NCBI GenBank assembly: GCA_032358255.1
Contig: JAULBX010006665.1
Span: 59,267-123,266, forward strand
DNA from: Heterotrichella gracilis
Lineage: Eukaryota > Sar > Xanthophyceae > Tribonematales > Xanthonemataceae
DNA length: 64,000 bases
Reading direction: 5' to 3'
The translations under genes were made by a program, and so were the position numbers. Of this stretch, positions 1 to 10,400 are shown piece after piece (positions within the stretch are counted from its first letter, which is position 1; every line of letters starts with the position of its first letter). The notes beneath the pieces are model-generated. The model did no database searches, was not told the DNA's origin, and was given only the letters and a program-made list of their open reading frames with translations.

Positions 1-885
1 TATCAGATATTATACGAGTCACTTGACGTCAACGGTACCGAGTCAGACTGAGTGTGAAATTGACCGTCCAGGATAGTCATCAATTTCAGAGTGCAGCAGC
101 ACATTGTCCCTTATTGTATGTAATTGGACTAAGAAGTGATTTGTGCAAAAGTTTTCAAACGTGAAGTTAATCAAAGCGCTGCGTTCACAGCATTGCTTGC
201 CAAGTGAGGTGATTTAATCATTGTGTTACACTTCCGTGCACTTGAAATTGTCAAGTTGGAACGCTGAAGCCTGGCTGCATGCAGTGAGTGGCGCTAGCCG
301 GTAAAGGGCTGCACACTGTGTCACTGACAGCTGACAGCCTGCTGAGCTGAGGCTCGAAAAACTTCAAAGAATTGTCACACAGTAACTGTTTGAGCACTGT
401 TGAAAGCAAGCTGGCTCAGCCAGAGGTAGCCTAGTAAGCTTATCAGGTTGAAAGAGGATCAATTGTTCTCGTTGAGATTGTCAACTAGGAATATCTGCGT
501 GACAAGTGTGGTCAGTGAGCGGCCCCTGGGGTACTGCACGGTGTCACGCTTCTGAAAATGGCCGCAAAATTCCAGTGCACCCAAACCACACTGTGGTTTA
601 ACGCTATGAAATCCTAGTCATTCAATCACATCTGATTGTCAACCCTTTTGCACCCAAGACATGGCCAGTGGTATATTGCATTGCCAAGCTCCTATAGCTG
701 CACGCTAGCTAGCAGCGCCTGTGTCGGCATCCATGGTTCATGATGCCGCAGATGTGGCTTCTGCCACGATTCTTGTGCTGTCCGCCTGACCACACTCCGG
801 TCCGCCTGGCGACATGTATGGCACACCTATGTGGGCCCACTCTTGCTGATCTGACCAACATGCCAACCCCATTTGCCAGCCGGGG
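1..885. other. Non-genic stretch left of SEN2
   Basis: I see no convincing exon, RNA gene or repeat array here. It lies downstream of the minus-strand SEN2 stop codon, so its right part is probably 3' UTR. Confidence 0.4.
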
Positions 886-3350
886 TCACGTGCGGTTGGC
901 CTGCGGCACCCAGCGCGACACCTGGCGCTCTTCCACCTGAGCACGTAACACAGCCACGGGGATCACATAAATGTTCACGTATGCACTAGATGGCGTATAC
1001 TTTGACCTGGGGAGGCAATGTTGTCCCGTCGGCGTACACCATTGACATGCACAAACCGAAATGCACTTGCAACCTGCGCTGCATTACTATGAAGAGATGG
1101 CTGGCCACACATGCGGTGGATACTTCAGTGGCACCTCACAACAATGGCATTACAAGGGGGAGGGCGGGGTGAGGGGGTGGGAAGGCAGCTTACCGTCAGG
1201 CTGTGCACGCATGCGGGGGTGGAGGTGTCCAGCCCCTCTGGCTGGTGCAGGTAGGTCAGCAGCAGGCGCTTGCCAACCTGGCAGGGGAGGGGGGAGAGGG
1301 GAGGTCGTGGCCAGGGGGGGGCACATGCACTGCCACGTGGTGCAAGGCAAGGGTTGCGCATGCGTGCATGGCGGCGTGCGGCAGGTGCGTGGGCAATGTA
1401 GGATTGCTCTGGGAATTGTGGGAGTTGTGAAATCTACATTTCCTATTCGGCAGCCGCAGGCGCTTGCCAACGTGGTGAAGATGGGAAGCACGCAGCATGA
1501 GGCAAGGGATGTGCAGGCAAATATGTTTAGGGTTTAGGGTTTAGGATTTAGGGGTTAGCAGCAGGTGCCGTACATGGGCAGGAGCAGTGGCATGATCAAA
1601 CTGTTTTAAAAACATGCTTGAACATGTTTTACCATCCGGGTGCGCGTTGTACTGTCAGTGCGCGCCCAAACCCACAGCAAGGCACCCTACCTGGCTGGCC
1701 AGTCGATTGCTGACCTCCACGTTGTTCCACGCCACTGTGTGCTGCGCTGCAAGGGGGATGATGAACACGCAGTACTCGGAGTGCATGATCGAGGGGTGCT
1801 TCTGGTACAGCACGTAGTGTGCACCGTACTGAATGCCAGACCGAGGGATCCATCCCTGCAGGCAGACACACCAAAGAGTTTAGGTTAACATGCTTTTAAA
1901 ACAGCACGGAGTGTGCGCCATTGCGCACCCCGCCATATTGAATTCCACAGGAATAATCCCTGCAGGCAGGAGCACCAAGGGGTACTGATTGCATTGGATT
2001 GTCACATGGTAGAAGTTCCAGGACAGGGTTGGTTGCCGCAAGGCATGTAGGACTGCTAATCTGGCTGCACTGCTGGAATGCATGTAAGCGTATAATTGCC
2101 ACCATATCCTCCGTTCATTCTGTCATCCTGTTCATCCTGTTCATTCTGATGCTAGCAGCAGACGTGCTCCTGGAGACGCATCCACCAGAACACAATTAAA
2201 CGGGAGGTTTGATCCAAGCAACGCACCTTGGATCGGTAGTGCAGGTAGCAGGCATAGGAGTGAAGGAAGCTTGGATCGCCAGCCATGCAGAGCTCCCACA
2301 GCTCCTGCAATGCACAGGTCATTCAGCCCAGCAATCTAGAAATTTTGGCAGTAACGAATTGCGCATCTGTCACTGTATTGAGCATCAGGCTATAGGGCTT
2401 TTTCCCCATGCCTTAATATTGGGTTGTAAATAACGGAACAGGGCTACAAAGTTATATGCAGGGTTTTCCAATCCCCCACCATACCTGTGCATCCACCTCG
2501 TGCCAGCCGCCCTCACCCCCCCGCCCCACAGCCAGTGCATGCACCACGTGGCACAGGAAAAAGGCCTCCTCGAGGCTCAGGCGGATGGATTTCAGCGCAA
2601 GCTGCGCATCACCACCACCACCACTACCACCACCACCGCCGTTCAACTGATGCTGATGCTGATGCTGGTGCTGCGCTTGTTGCTGGTGGTGTAAGGGTGG
2701 CACCTCCCCCGGGATCCCGCCTTGGCCATCATGCATAGCAGCATGGCTGGTCCTGTGCACTTCCGAAGTGCTTTCCCCCCCTGGTGCCACTGCTGGTACA
2801 TCCCCCACCGTTGCTGCACCCTCCCCTGCACTTCTGGCCCCCCCTTCTGTCATTGCTGACCCTTCTCCCAAAGTTGCCCCACCCTGCCCTGCAGTGCGTT
2901 CTTCCCTTTGTGGCGCAGCAGGTACCTCCCCTACTGCCGCCGCACCCTGCCCTTCATGGCATTCCCCCCCATGTGTGGATGTCAGCATATCCCCCGCTGT
3001 GGCCCCAGCCTGCCCTCCCCCCATGGTCGCCGCCACCTGGCCAGCATTGCGCTCCCCCCCTTGCACTGTGCCCAGCACCAGGTCATCCAACAGCTGCGCA
3101 AGGGGGAAAGCAAACCCTACGTTAGGGTACATCTCTGAAACGGCAAGCTCGAACCCTAAGCAAGGGTCCCCAGCTGAACTACAACGTGCACCGAATCTCA
3201 CTGGAACCCTAGCTAAGGGTACTCTCCATGAACAGCTGTGCAAGGGGGGACACAACCCCATACCTGTGCAGCGCCTGGCGGCAGCGCCAGCCACACCGCC
3301 CTGTCTGCCAATAATCCCTTAAGGCCCAGCTGCTGGACCTCCTGGTACAC
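886..3350 (-). CDS. SEN2: tRNA-splicing endonuclease subunit SEN2 (5' end unresolved)
   Basis: Catalytic subunit of the tRNA-splicing endonuclease, which cuts pre-tRNA at an intron-exon junction. Exons on the minus strand are 3264-3350, 2485-3093, 2227-2304, 1691-1855, 1194-1277 and 886-936, all joining in frame for about 357 residues. The family signature is clear: RLSLEEAFFLCHVVHAL near the end of the long exon, then YLHYRSK/GWIPRSGIQYGAHYVLY with the catalytic Tyr, IMHSEYCVFI with the catalytic His, and VGKRLLLTYL with the catalytic Lys. It ends in ERQVSRWVPQANRT and a stop. The 203-residue exon carries a Gly/Ala/Glu-rich tandem-repeat insert, a His/Gln run and a Gly run not usual for the family. 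The start codon was not found; one or more 5' exons probably lie between 3350 and about 3700. The Tyr/His/Lys triad makes the assignment firm; the N-terminus is open. Confidence 0.9.
1448..1478 (-). repeat. Degenerate copy of a SEN2 exon start inside its upstream intron
   Basis: On the minus strand the segment GTTGGCAAGCGCCTGC recurs from the start of the VGKRLLLTYL exon (1277 downward), about 190 bp upstream of the real acceptor. The reading soon diverges. A run of TTTAGGG-like motifs (1528-1557) lies nearby. Confidence 0.6.
1528..1557. repeat. Interstitial TTTAGGG-type repeat
   Basis: Three to four imperfect TTTAGGG units in a SEN2 intron. This is the plant/green-algal telomere unit, here far too short and degenerate to be a chromosome end. 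Confidence 0.7.
2017..2085 (+). repeat. Dispersed repeat, copy A
   Basis: Contains the shared core GACTGCTAATCTGGCTG followed by GCTGGAATGCATGT. It lies antisense within a SEN2 intron. Related copies are at 8255-8330, 9075-9163, 28359-28405 and 37903-37958. Confidence 0.65.
2770..3060 (-). repeat. Coding tandem repeat inside SEN2
   Basis: The exon encodes roughly four imperfect repeats of about 24-27 residues built on the pattern GGE/R-x-AGQGAATVGEVPA. They sit in the linker before the nuclease core. The repeat keeps the reading frame and has no stop. Confidence 0.65.
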
Positions 3351-4466
3351 CTGCAGGCGGGAAACAACGTCACGCGTTGAAAACCCTAAACCCTACACCT
3401 CAACAGCTGCCAAACCTCCTGCTGCGCGCCTGTAAACGACAACAACACTGCACAGCACGCGCAGCACCCGGCGGGCTTGTAGATCCAACAGGCTTGCTTG
3501 AGCTGTTTGTCCAACGTGGCTGGCTAACGTGCACTGCTGGTGCCTGGTGGGCACGCACACACCCGTGACGCAAGGCCAGGCACATAGTCTGGGTTGTGGC
3601 GTAGTTCAGCCTGATGGGCACGATGCTGTTGCACGCTACTTGCTGAATAATAAGGTGCCACTCTCGACGTGGTATACAAATACAAGGGTACTAGACGGGT
3701 ATGTCATGGTGTGCTATACAAGTTTGGATAGCAGTATTTGCAGGCGAAGCCTTGGGAGCAGCGTACAGTTGACTGGCCACGTGTTGGTTTGGCCCGCTTG
3801 CCTCGCTTCCAATTCTTCCCCATCAGCTGCTATTGGCTATCGCTGTAGTTACTGCAGGCCACCAGCGCTCCAGCTCTCGCCCAGTTTGTACTGTCAGTCA
3901 AAGACCAAAGCTTCTACACCACCGACGGTATCAACCCACTTATAATTAATAGAGCTTGAGCCATCACGACGTCTACATGTCAGTAACACACTCGCGATAC
4001 ATCCTGTGTGTCGGAGACATGCATGCATATGCCACCATGTGCATCCGACCACCTTGCAAGATGCCACCTAAACGAGGCGATGCACTGCCTATATCCAACG
4101 CGCAGCTTCACTGAGTACTACACAACTCATTTATGTCCAGTATCGCAGTTTCCACAGGGTATCAACTATTGAAGTGTCGGTGTTTGCTGGATAAATAGCA
4201 CAACACTAGCACCTATCGATATTTGAGCTTATAAAACACCTTCACTTCGAAGGTCAATGCAAACCCACAACGAGTTTATTAGTTCCAGAGTGAGTTATAC
4301 TTGGCCTGGGAACCTGAGCTTTGCTTCTCGATACAGCAAAAACGTTCAAACAAGTGGGGTGACCCTTCATCGATCATGATGGCTGTACTCAGGACCAAGT
4401 GGAGGAAAAAACGTCAGCTTCGAACCACGTCTGATGCTTTTTTCGTCTAAATAACGCTTTTGAACA
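3351..4466. promoter_or_regulatory. Divergent SEN2/transportin intergenic region
   Basis: Separates the outward-facing SEN2 and transportin genes; its left part probably still holds SEN2 5' exon(s). CCCTAAACCCTA occurs at about 3381-3394, next to a degenerate copy of the SEN2 exon edge (3401-3432). A TATAAAA at 4230-4236, about 235 bp before the transportin ATG, is a possible TATA box. No other ORF is convincing. Confidence 0.4.
3401..3432 (-). repeat. Degenerate copy of the 5'-most SEN2 exon seen
   Basis: The minus strand reads a block close to CAGGAGGTCCAGCAGCTG of the exon at 3350, preceded by its own pyrimidine-rich AG and followed by TTTAGGG motifs. It looks like a duplicated exon edge in an intron. 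Confidence 0.55.
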
Positions 4467-7400
4467 ATGTCGGCCGCTCAGCAGCTCCTAGAGGCGGTCA
4501 ATGCCCTCTACCACCACCCAGATGGGAAGGTCAAGGACCAAGCAAACAAGTGGCTGGAGGAGTGGCAGCACACCACGGAAGCGTGGCAAATATCGGACTC
4601 GGTCCTGCACAGCAACAGCGTATCTATGGAGGCGCAGTACTTTTGTGCACAGACCCTCAGAACCAAGGTGGGTGCATATGGCATGCATATACCATTGGCA
4701 TGCATAGCAACCCTCCACCACATCCTTTCAGAGCGCATATGCTTGTGCAGCACTGCATTGCTGACTAAAAATGGTGGATAGCATGTTGTGGCAATTGCTG
4801 GTTTCATTGCCGCCCTTGGCAGAACAATAACTTTTCTTATGCACTGGATGGACCAACTGGACTGGGCGGTAGTTTGCAAGATGCCCACCACTTTACGCTT
4901 TGAAGAGGTGGTCGCCTTACCAGCTCATGAGCTCAGCTTACCCAAACGCATCCGAAATTACCACCCAGAACCCTAAACCTCAAACCTTACATACTCAGGT
5001 GAACGAGACTGTGATCAATTGCTCCTCCAGGAAGCAGCTCCAGCCCTAAAGCATAACCCCTAAATCCTAAACCCTAAGCATGCAGGTGCAACACGATTAA
5101 AAGGACTCCCCCAGCAAGCAGCCCCCAGCCCTCGACCTTACCTCCTCAACCCTAAACCCTTAACCCTAACTCACAGGTGCAACGGGATTTCGAGGAGCTC
5201 CCCCAGCAGGCAGCCTCCAGCCTCAGCTCCTCCCTCATGACCCTCCTGCTCAAGTTCTGCAAGGGCGCACCCCCTGTGCGCACGCAGCTGTGCTTGGCCC
5301 TGGCGGCCCTGGCAGCGCACATACCCTCCTCCTCGTGGGGCCAAGGGGGGGTGGTGCAGTGGCTGGCCAGCAGGCTGCAAGGGGAGCCGCCCGAGGTGGC
5401 ACTGCCGTGCATGCTGGAGATGCTCATCATCCTACCGCAGGCACGTGCGCGGGGGGACCCTTACGTCATCCTAAACAAACCCCGTACCTTGTCCTGCATC
5501 GGAGTCAATATATGGCTGTCTAGCAAACTCACGTACCGCTGTGATAAAAAAGGGGTGGTCAGCAGGCTGCAAGGGGAGCCGCCCGGGGTGGCGCTGCCCT
5601 GCATGCTGGAGACGCTCATCATTTTACCGCAGGCAAACCCTAAAACCCTAGAACGCAAACCCTAAACCCTAGACCTGGATGCGTGCATGCTGGAGATGCT
5701 CATCATTCTACCGCAGGTATGTGCACCAACTGGTGCGCTGGAACACACTTACATCCGCGGACATCCCTCTGAAAATGCACGCACGTGGCCGATGCATGTT
5801 GGTAGTCTCGCCACCTACCCACCGCTGCCCGCCCCAGCCTTGCACCTTGCCCTACGCACCCTGCCGCGCAACCGCAAGCCACAATGCATGAACATGCTAG
5901 CGTGCCTGCTCACAGGAGGCTGGCCTGCCATAAAACCTAAACCCGAACCCTGCAGGAGGCCGGCAGCTACCGCCCCGCGGTTCGGCCCGAGCGTCGCAAG
6001 CAGGTGGTGGAGGAGCTGGTGGCTGCGGCGCCAAATGCCCTGCAGGTGCGTGGGGATGGTGGTCCTGGCGGGCCATATCCCGTGCTCACGTGGGTGCTGC
6101 ATCTCTGGCGGTGTTGGTGGCCTGTGCCCATGGTCACACACCCTCTCAATGCCCATACGAGAGGCGTGCACGGACTGCCCTGCCATGTGGTTGATGTGGC
6201 CATGATCTGGTTGTGGTCCTTCCACACCTGATCCCAGTGCGCATGGTGGTGCCTACAAAGCTTGTGCATGGAAGGCGGCACGAGGGGCGGGCAGTGTGCT
6301 CGCGGTGCACAAGGACACGGCCAATGCATGCGTAGCAGACACCTTTGGCAGCGATGCACTCATGTACAACAATGCATGTGCAACTACAGCCATGCGTCTA
6401 CACATACACCCATGAGCATGCTACCGTTGCATTGTTGTGAACAAGACTGGCTACCATGCACCTACCATTACTTGCATGGGCATGTACGGTAAAACCTTCC
6501 GAGGCACCCATACACCTGTGCGTGCATCCATGCGCTGTAGAGCTGCTGCTGGCGCAATGCTCACAACCACACACTGCAGCTTCCCACGCCGAGTGAAAGT
6601 AACTGCTGACTGGAGGTTGTGCGCCCCGCAGGTTCTGACAGGGTGCCTAGCGCAGCACGGTGAGCGCACGCGGGTGCAGGTGCTGGAGGCGTTTGCAGCC
6701 TGGCTCAAGCTCACAGGTGCGGCTGTCTAGGGTTGTCATGTTAGGGTGCATGTGCCTGACGCCTTTGCAGCGTAGGGCAAGCTCATAGGTGCGGCTGGCA
6801 GGCGATTTCATGTATGTCATCCATCACATGCACACTTGCAAACCACACTTATAAAGCCATTGCTCTCACACACTCCATCTCTCTCCTTCACCCCAAGCGT
6901 ACCTTCAAATCCACGCAAGGCTTGAAACCATACCCCCCATCCTTGTCACCAAATCATAAACCCTACACCCTACACCCTGTTTTCCAGGCGGCAAGGGCTT
7001 GAACGGCCCAGCCCTGGTTGCACACCCGCTGGTGGGTGCCAGCCTGGAGGGGCTGCGGGACAGCGGCACCTTTGACGCAGCAGTGGATGCAGTGGTTGAG
7101 CTCATAGGGCTGGCAGCAGAGGCGGGCCCTGAGCAGCAGATGATGCCGCTGGTGCAGCTGCTGGTGCCGCAGGTGGGTGGTGGTGTGGTGGGTGTGGAGT
7201 GGGTGTTGGTTTGATGGAGATGAGAGGGTGAGTATTGATCTTGCGGTTGAGGGAAGCTGGAGCCGGGACACGCTGCACACACACCTGCATTACAATGGGC
7301 GCACCCACACCGCATCCTGGAACCTGCTGCTAAGTTAAGAGGGAAGGGTTTTGGGGATTTTGACCCACATCCCTGCCCAATCCCCACCTGGCAAATCTCA

Positions 7401-10400
7401 TGTGGAGTTCAGGGTTTTGGGTTTTGGGTTCAGGGCTTGTGGTGCAAACCCTTCAGGTGCTGGACCTGCGGTCGCGCTTCTCTGTCGCCACCCAGCGCGC
7501 GCGTGCGGAGCGCGACGGGGCCTCACCGCCCCCCGAGGTTGAGGACGAGTTTGACGACACGGATGACACCGCAAAGGGCATGGCGCGCCTGTTTGCCGAG
7601 ATGGGCGAGGCCTTCGCAGCGTTCATCGCATCAGGTGGGTGGGTGGCTGGGAATGTTGTGGGGTGGTCTGTCCAGGGGAGTGTGTTTTGTACTGGTAATC
7701 ATAACCACATTTTGTACTGGTAAACATACCCACATGTTACGCCATTTGCATGCCCTTGGATGCCATGTTCCTACTTGGAGCCCCCCTCAACATACCCACC
7801 TAGCCACCGGGCCTGTCCAATGCCATGCCAAGATCCTACAAATATCCTTCAAATGGTGGAGGAAATGCTGTAACCCTTCCCTCCCGGGCGCCCATATCCC
7901 TATCTTATTCCCTCGTCCTCCCCTGCACGCACAGGCAACCCCGACGCCATGTCCCTGGTTGAGGTGCTGCTGGATGTGGCCTCGCACCCCGATGACACCA
8001 TCTGCGCCATGACATTCAACTTCTGGCACAAGCTGTCACGCACACTCACAAGCGGGTTCACGCCGCAGCCAATGGGCGGTGCGTGGGGGTGGTTGTGGTG
8101 GAGGGTGCCACTGATTTGTCAGCAGTATATAACCTATTGCAGTGGCGGCATTGTATTTGTTGTTGGTGGTGGTGGCAGCGTGGTGGCAGTACTTCACCCT
8201 TTTCTTCATCCCAATTCTCCATTTTGTCGCGTGGGATCAGGAGATGGTTCAACCAGTGCCAGGAAAGAGCTGCTTGGCGCTGCATGTGCGAGACTGACTG
8301 CTAGTCTGGCTGTGTTGCTGGAATGCATGTGATTTACCAATGATTAGTTTTCCATTCCCCAGGTGCCGACGTGGCCCCCATCCAAGACCCCCAGCAGCGC
8401 GTTGCAGCCTTCACCCCCGCCTTCCAACGCCTGGTCACACTCATCAGGGGCAGGGTGCGGTACCCAGGTAGGCAAGTGCGCATAAGGTGCAAGTTCCCTC
8501 ACCTTCACCAACTCCTGTCATGCCTCCTGTTTATTGACCAACTCGCCTTGTTATACACAGGCCTGCGCAATTATCCATGTCATTATGTATTTGCATGAAT
8601 TGATTTACATAGGCATTATTTTTATTATTATTGTACCTGAGATTTCTAAGTCTTTTTGAAATCCTTTTATTCATTATCTTTTGGCGCTCCCCAGACACCT
8701 TCTCCGATTGGTCGAAAGAGGACCGTGTGGATTTCAAAAAGGCGCGGTACGCGGTGGGGGACAGCCTGCTGGACGCCGCTGCGGTGCTTGGGCCTGAGCC
8801 CACGCTGCAGCTGCTGATCGAGCCCCTGCAGGTGCTGGCGGCACAGGTGGCGGGGGGCGCGGCGTTCGACTGGCGGACGGCGGAGGCGGGGCTGTATTGT
8901 ATCAGGTGCGTGTGGGTGGAGGTGGTGGCGGTGGTGGTGGTGGTGGCGGGAGCGGTGTTGGTGTTGGTGGTGGTGTGGGGGTGGGGGCAAGAGTGGCGTT
9001 CAACTGGTGGAAGGCGGAGGCCTGCCTTTACTGCAAGTGTGGGTGATGCTGCTGGTGGTGTTAGTGGTACAAGCGGTGCCAGGAAAGGGCTGACTGAGCG
9101 CAAGGCATGTAGACAATTAGCTGATGTTAGATCTTAGACTATCTGTTTAGCTGGAATGCATGTCACCCGGTACTGACTGCAGTTTGATGGATTTATTGCA
9201 GGGCGGTGCACCGAATGGCGCCCCCCGCCGGCTCCCCTCTCCTCCTCTCCCTATTCGCTTCCTTCCCCTCCTTCCCCCCCCAGCCCCCGCTCACCTACAT
9301 GGCGGCGCTGGCGCTGGGCATGTACTCAGACTGGCTGGCGGATACCCTACGCAAGGGTGCAGCGCAGGACCTGCTGCCGCAGCTCATGCAATGGCTGACA
9401 GAGGGTGCGTTTGGGTTTTGGTGTTAGGTTTTCAGGAGTTCAGGGTTGTAATGTTCCGGTTTGTGTTCTTGATGTTGCCCTGGCATTGAGTCATGTGCCG
9501 CCACCAATGTTCTCAGGCGTCCACCCACCTGCCCCTTCCCCCTTCACGGCCCTACCCCACCTGCCCCTCCTCCCATATCCCTTGCAACCCCCTCCCACCC
9601 TCCTCCTCACCTCACCTTACCCCCAATCCCGTGCAGCCCTGAACGACCCCGAGGCCGCCTCTGCTGCCGCACTTTCCATCTGCCACATGTGCAATGCCTG
9701 TGCCTCCCAGCTTACACTCAAACGCTCCCTCATGCCACCACCCCTCCCTCCATCCCCTTCACAACCCCACCTTCACCACACACCCCAACCCCATCCCTCA
9801 CCCTCCATCCACACACCCGTGCAGCCCTAAACGACCCCGAGGCCGCCTCTGCCGCTGCACTTTCCATCCGCCACCTGTGCGACGCATGTGGCCCCCAGCT
9901 AGCGCCCCAGCTAGACAGCCTCATGGCGCTCTACCAGCGAGTACAGGGGTCGGGGGCCATGGAGGCAGGTGCACCGGCGGGGGGCTTGCGGTTGGCAGAG
10001 GACGATGTGGAACAGGTGGGGGGTGGGGAGTGGTGAGGGTGGTGTGCAACACATATCAATTACCAATTTCATATGCCCCTTTGTGGCATGGGCACATCAT
10101 CGAGGCCACTCAATTATGTTACCATCATTCCATTTTCCAGTCACTGCGCGAACGCTTATGTTGCCTCTTTTCCATTTTCCCAGATCATTGAGGCTGTGTC
10201 CCTGGCGGTAGCCTCCCTTCCCGGGGACCAACGGCAGGCGGGCATGGGGATGCTGTTGGCACCGCTGGTGTCAGCCATGCAGCAGCTACTACAAGAGTCG
10301 CAAGGGGGGGCGAACGGGGCGGGGCAAGCGGGGGGGCTGCCCCCACCTCCCTCCCCACAGCTTCAGTTTGTACCCCCCCTGGCGGACCGCCTGGCGGTCA

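Noticed and set aside
1528-1557. TTTAGGG runs as evidence of a chromosome end or telomere fusion
   Set aside because: Runs here and elsewhere are two to four imperfect units inside introns of intact genes.
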